Origin: Acidobacteriaceae bacterium
GTDB lineage: Bacteria > Acidobacteriota > Terriglobia > Terriglobales > Acidobacteriaceae
Assembly (NCBI GenBank): GCA_025929125.1
Contig: JAICMT010000151.1
Span: forward strand, 1-5,099
Length of the DNA: 5,099 nt
Direction: 5' to 3'
Every line of letters starts with the position of its first letter. Positions within the stretch are counted from its first letter, which is position 1. A model generated the notes under the pieces. That model did not search any database. It saw only the letters and a list, made by a program, of their open reading frames with translations, and had not been told where the DNA came from. This document shows positions 1-5,099 of this stretch, one piece after another. Made by a program: the position numbers and the translations under genes.

Positions 1-657
1 GTTATGCCGGCAATTGCTTCCGCCTATGAAAACGCGACAGGAATCCACCTGAACGTCAGCTTCGGATCATCGGCGGAGCTGGCTACTCAGATCCTGAACG
101 GTGAATCCGCTGATTTGTTCCTGGCCGCGGATTACAGCTTCGCTGAGAAAATTGTCGCTGACAACCTCGCCGACACCTCGGCGCCCATTGCCTACGCTCG
201 CGGCGTCCTGGTCCTCTGGGCACGCAAGGATTCGCCTCTGCAACCGCTGACGCAAACCACCCTACAGGACGACAGGTTTTCCCGTCTGGCAATCGCGAAT
301 CCCGACCACGCACCCTATGGACGCGCCGCCGTTGCGGCCCTTACCTGGATGAAGCTCTACGATCAGATTAAGCCGCAGCTTGTCGTGGCTGAGAACATTG
401 CGCAGGCTGCGCAGTTTGTGGAGTCCGGGAACGCCCAGCTGGGACTCATCTCGCTTACAGTGGCGTCCTCGGCGCACTTCCAGCAGCTTGGCAGCTTCAT
501 TCGCGTTCCGCGTACCGCATATCCCCAGATCCGGCAGTGCGCGGTCGTGATGCGCAATTCCAGCCACCGGGCAGAGGCCCATGCGTTTCTCGACTGGCTC
601 CGATCTCCCCAGATCCAGCAGAATCTCAGCAAATACGGTCTGGAGCCCGCGAACTAG
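1..657 (+). CDS. modA: Molybdate ABC transporter substrate-binding protein ModA (5' partial)
   Basis: Periplasmic binding protein that captures molybdate (possibly tungstate) and delivers it to the ModBC membrane complex. The reading frame is open from base 1. The ATG at base 4 is internal: it falls at the helix following the family's first ligand-binding loop, so the signal peptide and about 15 mature residues lie outside the window. Visible family features, numbered from the first codon, are the GSS ligand loop followed by AELATQI (22-31), ADLFLAAD (37-44), the APYGRAA segment (104-110), ENIAQAAQFVESGNAQLGLI (131-150) and the C-terminal FLDWLRSPQIQQNLSKYGL (197-214). The Tyr that E. coli ModA carries shortly after LGI is absent (ISL here), while Tyr106 in APYGRA resembles the Azotobacter-type ModA arrangement. 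First gene of the visible modABC operon. The family call is firm; molybdate versus tungstate preference cannot be read from sequence. Confidence 0.93.
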   Translation, partial: VMPAIASAYENATGIHLNVSFGSSAELATQILNGESADLFLAADYSFAEKIVADNLADTSAPIAYARGVLVLWARKDSPLQPLTQTTLQDDRFSRLAIANPDHAPYGRAAVAALTWMKLYDQIKPQLVVAENIAQAAQFVESGNAQLGLISLTVASSAHFQQLGSFIRVPRTAYPQIRQCAVVMRNSSHRAEAHAFLDWLRSPQIQQNLSKYGLEPAN

Positions 658-660
658 CCC

Positions 661-698
661 GTTGCCACGGCGGCAGCATTACACTTGAGCCGGGCAAC
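661..698 (+). promoter_or_regulatory. Intercistronic hairpin between modA and modB
   Basis: An inverted repeat fills almost the whole gap between the modA stop (655-657) and the modB ATG (700). GTTGCC at 661-666 pairs with GGCAAC at 693-698, and CGGC at 668-671 pairs with GCCG at 689-692. This gives a 10-bp stem interrupted by one bulged A (667), with a 17-base loop. There is no T-run after it, so it does not look like a terminator. By analogy with other binding-protein operons it could stabilise the upstream modA message or limit modB translation; that role is inference. A chance stem in GC-rich DNA is possible. Confidence 0.4.
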
Positions 699-699
699 T

Positions 700-1371
700 A
701 TGGACGTTCAGGCTCTCTGGCTCACACTGAAGCTTGCGCTTGGCACGACCGCGATTCTACTTGCGGTTGCACTTCCGCTTGCATGGTGGATCGCCTCAGG
801 CAATGGGCTCGGCCGCGCCATGGTTCAGGCTGGCGTCGCGCTCCCGCTGGTGTTGCCCCCAACTGTTCTCGGGTATTACCTGCTCGTCCTGCTTGGACCG
901 CTCACGGCACCGGGGCGACTGCTGATTCGGATGCTCGGGCACCCGTTGGCGTTCTCTTTTACCGGGCTGCTGGCCGGATCCGTGCTGTACAGCATGCCGT
1001 TTGCAGTGCAGCCGCTCGTGGCTGGTTTTCGAGCCGTACCTGTGAATCTGCTGGAAACGGCCTCCACTCTCGGCTCTTCCCCCTTTCGGATATTCCGAAT
1101 GATCGCACTACCCATGGCCGCTCCTTCGCTTGTGAGTGCATGTATCCTGGCCTTCACTCACACGGTAGGCGAGTTCGGCGTCGTGCTGATGCTCGGCGGC
1201 AACATTCCGGGCGCAACCAGAACCCTTTCAATCGTGCTCTACGACCAGGTTCAGGACTTCAACTACTCCGCCGCAAATCGCACCGCTGCCGTGCTGCTCG
1301 TCTTCAGCGTGCTGGCGCTGGTGCCACTCTATGTGCGCCGCAATGCAAATACGAGGTCGTTGCTTGCCTAG
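700..1371 (+). CDS. modB: Molybdate ABC transporter permease ModB
   Basis: Inner-membrane permease subunit that forms the molybdate channel and couples to ModC. From ATG 700 it is 223 residues, close to the roughly 225-230 usual for ModB. Hydrophobic segments fall at about 8-31, 41-66, 84-110, 139-165 and 191-211, consistent with five to six membrane spans. LPLVLPPTVLGYYLL (48-62) is typical of ModB. The cytoplasmic coupling (EAA) loop is clear: E119-T120-A121, G125 and I135-A136-L137-P138. It is followed by the ModB-like THTVGEFGVVLMLGGNIPGATRT (153-175). ATG 700 is preferred because it gives the standard N-terminus; a TTG at 685 in the same frame would add five residues (MSRAT) inside the intercistronic hairpin. 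No strong Shine-Dalgarno sequence precedes either. Starts 42 bases after modA and overlaps the start of modC. Confidence 0.95.
   Translation: MDVQALWLTLKLALGTTAILLAVALPLAWWIASGNGLGRAMVQAGVALPLVLPPTVLGYYLLVLLGPLTAPGRLLIRMLGHPLAFSFTGLLAGSVLYSMPFAVQPLVAGFRAVPVNLLETASTLGSSPFRIFRMIALPMAAPSLVSACILAFTHTVGEFGVVLMLGGNIPGATRTLSIVLYDQVQDFNYSAANRTAAVLLVFSVLALVPLYVRRNANTRSLLA
1353..1356 (+). promoter_or_regulatory. Candidate ribosome binding site for modC
   Basis: GAGG lies within the last codons of modB, seven bases before the TTG codon at 1364. It is the best-spaced Shine-Dalgarno-like sequence for any in-frame modC start candidate, and it is the reason the TTG start is preferred over the ATGs at 1331 and 1343. 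The motif is only four bases long and also encodes modB, so it could be chance. Confidence 0.4.
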
Positions 1372-2125
1372 TTCGAAGGCAGGAGCCGCCACGGAGCCCT
1401 TCATCACTTTGTCCATCTCACATAGAGTGGGCCAACTTCACCTCGAAGTCGCATTCGAGCTGAGTCATCGCTGGACGATTCTCTTCGGGCCCTCCGGTTC
1501 AGGAAAGACCACCATCCTCCGCGTGCTCTCCGGGCTGGTTGCGCCGGAATCGGGGCGAATCGTCGCGCAAGATGGCGGACAGCGGACACTGTTGCTGGAT
1601 ACTTCTCGTGGTACCAATATCCCCGCGCACCTCCGTCGGACTCCGCTCGCTCCGCAGGCGCCGAGTCTGTTCCCGCATCTGACGGTTAGGGAAAATCTGG
1701 AGTTCGGCAGCGGGGCACATCCTGATCCAGAGATGCTCGAGACGTTTGAGCTCACTCGACTGCTGAACCAGCTGCCCAGGCAGATCTCAGGCGGTGAGGC
1801 GCAGCGCGTAAATCTGGCGCGTGCGGCCGCATGCATGAATCCTCGACTCTTGCTGCTGGATGAGCCCTTCACCGGTCTCGATCTCCCGCTGCGTTCCTCG
1901 CTTGTTGACAACATGCTGGCATGGCAGCAGCGCACGGGCGTCCCAATCCTTTCGGTCACCCACGATGTCGCAGAAGCCTTCCAGATCGGAGCGGAGGTCA
2001 TCCGGCTCGCGGACGGAAGCGTGGCCGCCCAGGGTGCAGCTGCGGAGATCCTGAGCGACGAGCGCGATCTCCTGTTGCGTCAGTTGGAGAGCCCGTGCAG
2101 GGGCAGCAGCCTAGCGAAAGGCTGA
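1364..2125 (+). CDS. modC: Molybdate ABC transporter ATP-binding protein ModC, short form without Mop/TOBE domain
   Basis: ATPase subunit that powers ModB-mediated molybdate import on the cytoplasmic face. Numbered from TTG 1364 (253 residues), all ABC motifs are present: Walker A GPSGSGKTT at 42-50 (Lys48), Q-loop Gln98 in LAPQAPSLFPHLTV, signature SGGEAQR from 142, Walker B LLLLDE with Asp166-Glu167, D-loop GLDL just after, and switch His200 in VTHD. ModC proteins such as that of E. coli are about 350 residues and end in a molybdate-binding Mop/TOBE domain. Here the protein stops soon after the ATPase core, so that domain is absent. The start is uncertain: ATG 1331 or 1343 would give 264 or 260 residues; TTG 1364 has a GAGG seven bases upstream and overlaps the modB stop by eight bases. 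Identity as ModC rather than another importer ATPase rests on the modAB neighbours. Its end overlaps convergent murB. Confidence 0.9.
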   Translation: MPSSKAGAATEPFITLSISHRVGQLHLEVAFELSHRWTILFGPSGSGKTTILRVLSGLVAPESGRIVAQDGGQRTLLLDTSRGTNIPAHLRRTPLAPQAPSLFPHLTVRENLEFGSGAHPDPEMLETFELTRLLNQLPRQISGGEAQRVNLARAAACMNPRLLLLDEPFTGLDLPLRSSLVDNMLAWQQRTGVPILSVTHDVAEAFQIGAEVIRLADGSVAAQGAAAEILSDERDLLLRQLESPCRGSSLAKG

Positions 2126-3205
2126 ATGCCCGTTCTGACTTGGGAAGCCTAGAAGAACAGGCTCCTGCTCAAGCCGAATGCCGGTCCGCTCCATCACCCC
2201 GGCGATCACCGTATCGCGCAGCGCGACAATTTCAGCGGCGGTTGCGCCTCCCCGGTTGGTGATCGCGAGGACGTGCTTGCTTGATAGTCCAGCCCGCCCA
2301 AGTGCAAATCCTTTGGAGAATCCCGCCAGTTCGATCAGCCACGCTGCCGAGGTTTTCACCACGCCCGCGCCGTATTCAGCGCCGGCCCGATACTGAGGGA
2401 CCTGCTCAACCGGGCAGCCCGCCGTCTTCGCTAATGTCCAAATGACGTCGGCTCCTACCGCTGGATTCTTGAAGAACGATCCGGCGCTGCGTGTGTCCGC
2501 GTCGCCCTCCGCCAGCACCATTCCCTTTCGCGAGCGAATCACGCGCACCGCATCCGCTGTCTCGGCGAGAGTTGGGTGCTCGGCGCCACGCTCGCGAAGG
2601 TATTGGCTGAGATCGCGATATTCGAGGCTGGGCTTTGCGCCGAGCTCGAGCCGATATTCGACCTGCGTAATCGCATACCGTCCCGCTTGTTCCGTGTTGA
2701 ACCGGCTGCGGCGGTACGCGAACCCGCACTCGCCGCGGGCAAAGTTGAGCACTCGATCCTCTGCTAAATCGACAGCATGCACCCGCGTTAGCGTCGAGGC
2801 GATCTCCTGCCCATAGGCGCCCACGTTTTGCACCGGCGTTCCACCCACGCTGCCCGGAATGCCTGCCAGGCATTCAATGCCGCCTGCATCCCGCTCTACT
2901 GCAAGCCGCACGACTGCGTCCCACTCGATTCCCGCATCGGCCACCACTCGCAATCCGCCGCTGCCGTCGCTAAACGCCTGTAGCTCGCCACCGGTCATGT
3001 GCAGTACAAGGCCATCGAACCCCTCGTCACTGACCAGCAGATTACTGCCGCCGCCAAGCACGAAGACCTCCAGACCACGCGTGCGTGCGAAGCGCAGAGC
3101 TTCCAGAATCTGCTGATCGGATTGAGCTTCGACGAAGAATCGCGCCGGACCCCCGACCCGCAGCGTCGTGTAAGGCGCAAGTACCACATCTTCCTGAATC
3201 TGCAC
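2111..3205 (-). CDS. murB: UDP-N-acetylenolpyruvoylglucosamine reductase MurB (type I)
   Basis: Cytoplasmic flavoenzyme that uses NADPH to reduce enolpyruvyl-UDP-GlcNAc to UDP-N-acetylmuramic acid, the second committed step of peptidoglycan precursor synthesis. Numbered from GTG 3205 (364 residues; E. coli has 342), the FAD-binding part shows YTTLRVGGPA (12-21), LGGGSNLLVSDEGF (50-63) and GIPGSVGGTPVQNVGAYGQEI (115-135). The substrate part shows AYRRSRF with Arg165, EYRDLSQYL with Tyr196 (the type I tyrosine loop), Lys227, SAGSFFKNP with catalytic Ser243, and LEQEP with Glu348. These align with E. coli Arg159, Tyr190, Lys217, Ser229 and Glu325, so the enzyme looks fully active. The N-terminus MQIQEDVVLAPYTT fits the family; an in-frame GTG at 3238 would add 11 unconserved polar residues, and neither start has a good Shine-Dalgarno sequence. 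It stands alone here, away from the other mur and fts genes that often accompany it. Confidence 0.96.
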   Translation of the reverse strand: MQIQEDVVLAPYTTLRVGGPARFFVEAQSDQQILEALRFARTRGLEVFVLGGGSNLLVSDEGFDGLVLHMTGGELQAFSDGSGGLRVVADAGIEWDAVVRLAVERDAGGIECLAGIPGSVGGTPVQNVGAYGQEIASTLTRVHAVDLAEDRVLNFARGECGFAYRRSRFNTEQAGRYAITQVEYRLELGAKPSLEYRDLSQYLRERGAEHPTLAETADAVRVIRSRKGMVLAEGDADTRSAGSFFKNPAVGADVIWTLAKTAGCPVEQVPQYRAGAEYGAGVVKTSAAWLIELAGFSKGFALGRAGLSSKHVLAITNRGGATAAEIVALRDTVIAGVMERTGIRLEQEPVLLGFPSQNGHSAFR

Positions 3206-3267
3206 GGACTCTAGATTAGTCGAACCGCTCTGCCGCACCGCCGCTGGCGTACCGGGAACGGCACCCG

Positions 3268-3273
3268 TACAAT
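3268..3273 (+). promoter_or_regulatory. Possible -10 element for the bacilliredoxin gene
   Basis: TACAAT is one mismatch from the sigma-70 consensus -10 and lies in the divergent intergenic region, about 72 bases upstream of the brx ATG. The hexamer 17 bases upstream (TGGCGT, 3245-3250) is a poor -35 match, and no TGn extension is seen. If used, transcription would start near 3280 and the mRNA would carry a leader of about 65 bases containing the hairpins at 3287-3328. This is a candidate only. Confidence 0.3.
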
Positions 3274-3286
3274 CGAAGGTGGTAGC

Positions 3287-3328
3287 GCCTGCTCCACCAG
3301 CAGGCCGGAAACCGTGGCTCGCTGAGCC
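3287..3328 (+). promoter_or_regulatory. Structured 5' leader of the bacilliredoxin gene (three consecutive hairpins)
   Basis: Three inverted repeats stand almost end to end just before the brx Shine-Dalgarno sequence. The first is GCCTGCT/AGCAGGC (3287-3293 with 3299-3305, five-base loop). The second is CGG/CCG around AAA (3306-3314). The third is GGCTC/GAGCC around GCT (3316-3320 with 3324-3328). In addition GGTGG at 3278-3282 can pair with CCACC at 3294-3298, which would compete with the first hairpin, so two alternative folds are possible. I do not recognise it as any known riboswitch class. A regulatory role is inference; short stems of this kind also arise by chance in GC-rich DNA. Confidence 0.35.
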
Positions 3329-3332
3329 GAGA

Positions 3333-3337
3333 AGGAG
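3333..3337 (+). promoter_or_regulatory. Ribosome binding site of the bacilliredoxin gene
   Basis: AGGAG, eight bases upstream of ATG 3346. It is the strongest Shine-Dalgarno sequence in the window. It decides the start: the in-frame TTG at 3340 would be only two bases away from it, too close for initiation. Confidence 0.8.
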
Positions 3338-3345
3338 ACTTGTAT

Positions 3346-3771
3346 ATGTACCCAGAGGTTATGTTGGTCCCAATGCGCGAAGAGCTGACGCGCGCCGGCG
3401 TGAAAGAAGCTCGCACAGCGGCTGAGGTAGATGCGGCACTTGCGCAGCCCGGCACCACGATGCTCGTAGTGAACTCCGTTTGCGGTTGTGCGGCAGGCAA
3501 GATGCGTCCTGCGGTGCGCCTCGCCCTCCAGCACGGCACGCTGCCCACCCAGGCCGTTACCGTCTTCGCAGGGCAGGACCGCGATGCCACGGAAAAGGCG
3601 CGCGGCTATTTCGGCGGCCATCCGCCGACATCTCCAGCAATTGCGATCCTGCGGGACGGCGAGCTGGTTTACCTCATGCAGCGTTCCGCCATCGAGACCT
3701 CGACTGCGCCGGCAATTGCACAGGAGCTCACCCGGGCGTTCGACGCGTACTGCGCAACCACGACTGCATAA
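3346..3771 (+). CDS. BrxA/BrxB (YphP/YqiW) family bacilliredoxin
   Basis: Small cytoplasmic thioredoxin-fold protein of the bacilliredoxin family (formerly DUF1094). In Bacillus, members remove bacillithiol from mixed disulfides on oxidised proteins. At 141 residues it matches the roughly 145-residue family. It begins MYPEVMLVPMREELTRAG, a typical family start. The hallmark active site VNSVCGCAAGKMRPAV has Cys46 and Cys48 as a CXC pair in place of thioredoxin's CXXC. The cis-Pro region HPPTSPAIAILRDGELVYL (92-110) and the C-terminal AFDAYC with Cys136 also fit. ATG 3346 is chosen because AGGAG lies eight bases upstream. It is transcribed divergently from murB, has its own candidate promoter and structured leader, and ends 22 bases before a strong terminator, so it is probably monocistronic. 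Whether the host makes bacillithiol or another low-molecular-weight thiol cannot be told from this window. Confidence 0.92.
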   Translation: MYPEVMLVPMREELTRAGVKEARTAAEVDAALAQPGTTMLVVNSVCGCAAGKMRPAVRLALQHGTLPTQAVTVFAGQDRDATEKARGYFGGHPPTSPAIAILRDGELVYLMQRSAIETSTAPAIAQELTRAFDAYCATTTA

Positions 3772-3793
3772 GCCAGATCCAATTCCGGCAAAG

Positions 3794-3821
3794 CACCCCA
3801 CCTAATCGGTGGGGTGTTTTT
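3794..3821 (+). terminator. Rho-independent terminator after the bacilliredoxin gene
   Basis: CACCCCACC (3794-3802) and GGTGGGGTG (3808-3816) form a perfect nine-bp stem around the loop TAATC, immediately followed by five T residues (3817-3821). It begins 22 bases after the brx stop codon. The opposite strand has only a short T stretch after the stem, so it should act mainly for + strand transcription, isolating brx from the downstream secreted-protein gene. Confidence 0.93.
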
Positions 3822-3874
3822 GCTTGGGGCAAAGGCCGGTTCGTCTAACCCGATAGACTTGAAGCTGGTCCGCT

Positions 3875-3878
3875 GAGG
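3875..3878 (+). promoter_or_regulatory. Ribosome binding site of the DUF885 gene
   Basis: GAGG, ten bases upstream of ATG 3889. It supports that start together with the signal peptide that begins there. The rest of the region between the terminator and this site (3822-3874) must carry the gene's promoter, since the terminator blocks read-through, but I find no convincing -35/-10 pair in it. Confidence 0.5.
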
Positions 3879-3888
3879 TTCGTACACG

Positions 3889-5099
3889 ATGAAAACGCTG
3901 CTCGCCCTGATAGGCTGCCTGGCTCTCTTCGTTCCATCCGCTGCTGCACAGGCAGCTTCGCCTGCTCCAGCTCCGGTTGCGCAGCGCTCCCGCGAGCTGA
4001 ACAAGCTGTTCGACGACTACTGGCAGGACCAGCTCAAGCGGGAACCGGAGTTCGCCACATCCATCGGCGATAAACGGTACGATTCGGAGCTCAAGGACCA
4101 ATCACCGGCAGCGATCAATGACGCTCTTGCCAGAGGACGCCAGTTTATTGAACGCCTCTCAGCCATCGACACAAGCGGCCTTTCCCAGCAGGATCAGCTA
4201 TCCGCTGAACTTCTTCTGCGCACCCTGATAGAGGATCAGGAAGCCGCCCAGTTCAAAGAATGGGAGATGCCGGTCACGCAGTATGAAGGAATTCAGGTTG
4301 ACCTGCCGCAGCTCGCAAGTCACACCTCTTTTGAGACGGTGGATGACTATGACCATTACATCGCGCGCCTCATCAAGGTCCCCGCCGCCTTCGGTCAGAT
4401 CATGTCCAACATGCAGAGCGGGCTGGACCATCACCGAACCCCGCCGCAGTATCTGATGGAGAAGGTAGTAGCGCAGGCCCAGACCATCGCCGCTCAAAAG
4501 CCGGAAGACAGCCCCTTTGCACTGCCGCTGAAGAGCTTCCCTGCCTCCATCGCTGCTCCGGACCGCAAGCGGATTTCGCAAGATTTGCTGGACGCAATAG
4601 CACGCTCAGTGCTGCCTGCATATCAGCGCTTTGCCAAATTTGTGACTTTTACTTACATCCCGGGTTGCCGCAAGGACCCCGGCATCTGGGCTATTCCCGA
4701 GGGCGACGCGTACTACGCCTTCCGCATTCGCCAGAGCACGACCCTGAACAAGTCAGCGGCCGAGATCCACCAGATTGGGCTGGATGAGGTGAAGCGCGAC
4801 GAGGCGGAAATGTTGGCCATCGTCAAGAAGCTCGGGTTCAGTGATATCCAGAGCTTCGCCGCCGCACTCAAGAACAATCCCAAAGAACACCCGTCATCGC
4901 CCGACGCGCTGCTCAGTGCCTACAAAGGCTATATCGCGCAGATGCAACCGCGACTCCCAGAAATGTTCGGACATCTGCCGAATGGAAAGCTTGAAGTGGT
5001 GGCAATGCCGGCATACATGGCGCCCACGCAGCCACAGGCCTTCTACGACCAGGGAACGCCCGACCTGAAGCGGCCCGGACGCGTAGACGTAAACCTCTA
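3889..5099 (+). CDS. Secreted DUF885 family protein, putative metal-dependent hydrolase (3' partial)
   Basis: The frame is open from ATG 3889 to the window end, giving 403 codons and two bases of the next. DUF885 proteins are usually about 550-620 residues, so roughly a third is missing. The N-terminus is a signal peptide: Lys2, a hydrophobic core (4-15) and an Ala-rich cleavage region SAAAQA (17-22), then a Pro/Ala linker. The mature part shows DUF885 features: FDDYWQDQLKREPEFATSIGD (41-61), RYDSELKDQSPA (63-74), a YDHYIARL segment (154-161), IPEGDAYYAFRIRQSTT (269-285) followed by AEIHQIGLDEVKRDEAEM (291-308), and the PDLKRPGRVDVNL region (391-403). Family members carry a His/Glu metal-binding motif further C-terminal, beyond the window, so catalytic competence cannot be judged. 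Substrate is unknown; export implies action in the periplasm or outside. The start is supported by GAGG ten bases upstream. Confidence 0.9.
   Translation, partial: MKTLLALIGCLALFVPSAAAQAASPAPAPVAQRSRELNKLFDDYWQDQLKREPEFATSIGDKRYDSELKDQSPAAINDALARGRQFIERLSAIDTSGLSQQDQLSAELLLRTLIEDQEAAQFKEWEMPVTQYEGIQVDLPQLASHTSFETVDDYDHYIARLIKVPAAFGQIMSNMQSGLDHHRTPPQYLMEKVVAQAQTIAAQKPEDSPFALPLKSFPASIAAPDRKRISQDLLDAIARSVLPAYQRFAKFVTFTYIPGCRKDPGIWAIPEGDAYYAFRIRQSTTLNKSAAEIHQIGLDEVKRDEAEMLAIVKKLGFSDIQSFAAALKNNPKEHPSSPDALLSAYKGYIAQMQPRLPEMFGHLPNGKLEVVAMPAYMAPTQPQAFYDQGTPDLKRPGRVDVNL

Noticed and set aside
4..6. ATG at base 4 as the true start of modA.
   Set aside because: It would remove the signal peptide and the first ligand-binding loop; the frame is open to base 1, so the gene continues upstream of the window.
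537..1463. A 308-codon open frame on the + strand spanning the end of modA, all of modB and the start of modC.
   Set aside because: It is rich in Arg, Cys and Ser with no recognisable motif, overlaps three clear genes in another frame, and is the expected out-of-frame shadow in GC-rich DNA.
1465..2001. A 178-codon frame on the - strand opposite modC.
   Set aside because: Antisense to the conserved Walker A, signature and Walker B regions of modC; composition is typical of a shadow frame and no family is recognisable.
10..3719. The palindrome GCAATTGC appears at 10-17, 3637-3644 and 3712-3719.
   Set aside because: Each copy encodes Ala-Ile-Ala in a coding frame, spacing is irregular, and it is too short to be a convincing repeat family.
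3211..3801. A 196-codon frame on the - strand opposite the bacilliredoxin gene and its leader.
   Set aside because: It covers the brx coding region, leader and part of the terminator, is rich in Arg and Cys, and lacks a recognisable domain.
3822..3874. Promoter candidates (TTGGGG near 3824, GATAGA near 3852) for the DUF885 gene.
   Set aside because: Hexamers match the consensus poorly and the spacing of about 22 bases is too long.
3907..3918. Possible lipobox L-I-G-C at residues 7-10 of the DUF885 protein.
   Set aside because: The hydrophobic stretch before the Cys is too short and continues well beyond it; the Ala-rich site at residues 17-22 is a better ordinary signal peptidase cleavage site.
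4198..4581. A 127-codon frame on the - strand within the DUF885 gene.
   Set aside because: The opposite frame carries continuous conserved DUF885 sequence through this region; this is a shadow.

Overview
The window is a compact, GC-rich (roughly 60% by eye) stretch of bacterial chromosome. It holds five protein-coding genes, of which the first and last are cut by the window edges. The best guess for the host is an Acidobacteriota soil bacterium of the Terriglobia type. That guess rests on GC content, a CGC-type bacilliredoxin outside an AT-rich Firmicute setting, a secreted DUF885 protein, and a MurB N-terminus of the style I associate with that group. No marker gene proves it.

Layout: (1) Bases 1-2125, + strand: a molybdate ABC transporter operon modA (5' end missing), modB, modC. 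ModA is the substrate-binding protein, ModB the membrane permease and ModC the ATPase. The genes are tightly packed. A 10-bp intercistronic hairpin sits between modA and modB, and modB and modC overlap. ModC is short and lacks the C-terminal Mop/TOBE domain. (2) Bases 2111-3205 (possibly to 3238), - strand: murB, the UDP-N-acetylenolpyruvoylglucosamine reductase of peptidoglycan precursor synthesis. It converges on modC and overlaps its 3' end by 15 bases. (3) Bases 3206-3345: a divergent intergenic region. It has a possible -10 element, three small consecutive hairpins and a strong Shine-Dalgarno sequence, all reading toward the next gene. (4) Bases 3346-3771, + strand: a BrxA/BrxB (YphP/YqiW) family bacilliredoxin with a CGC motif, followed by a textbook intrinsic terminator at 3794-3821. 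(5) Bases 3889-5099, + strand: the first 403 codons of a secreted DUF885 family protein. It has a signal peptide and runs off the right edge before the expected metal-binding region.

The genes do not form one pathway. They are a molybdate uptake operon, a cell-wall housekeeping gene, a thiol redox gene and a secreted putative hydrolase, each probably transcribed separately apart from the mod operon. I see no tRNA, rRNA, CRISPR array, insertion sequence or phage element, and no intergenic stretch longer than about 140 bases. I do not see an undescribed multi-gene system. The observations most worth following are the brx leader structure, the modA-modB hairpin, the overlapping convergent ends of modC and murB, and the Mop-less ModC.
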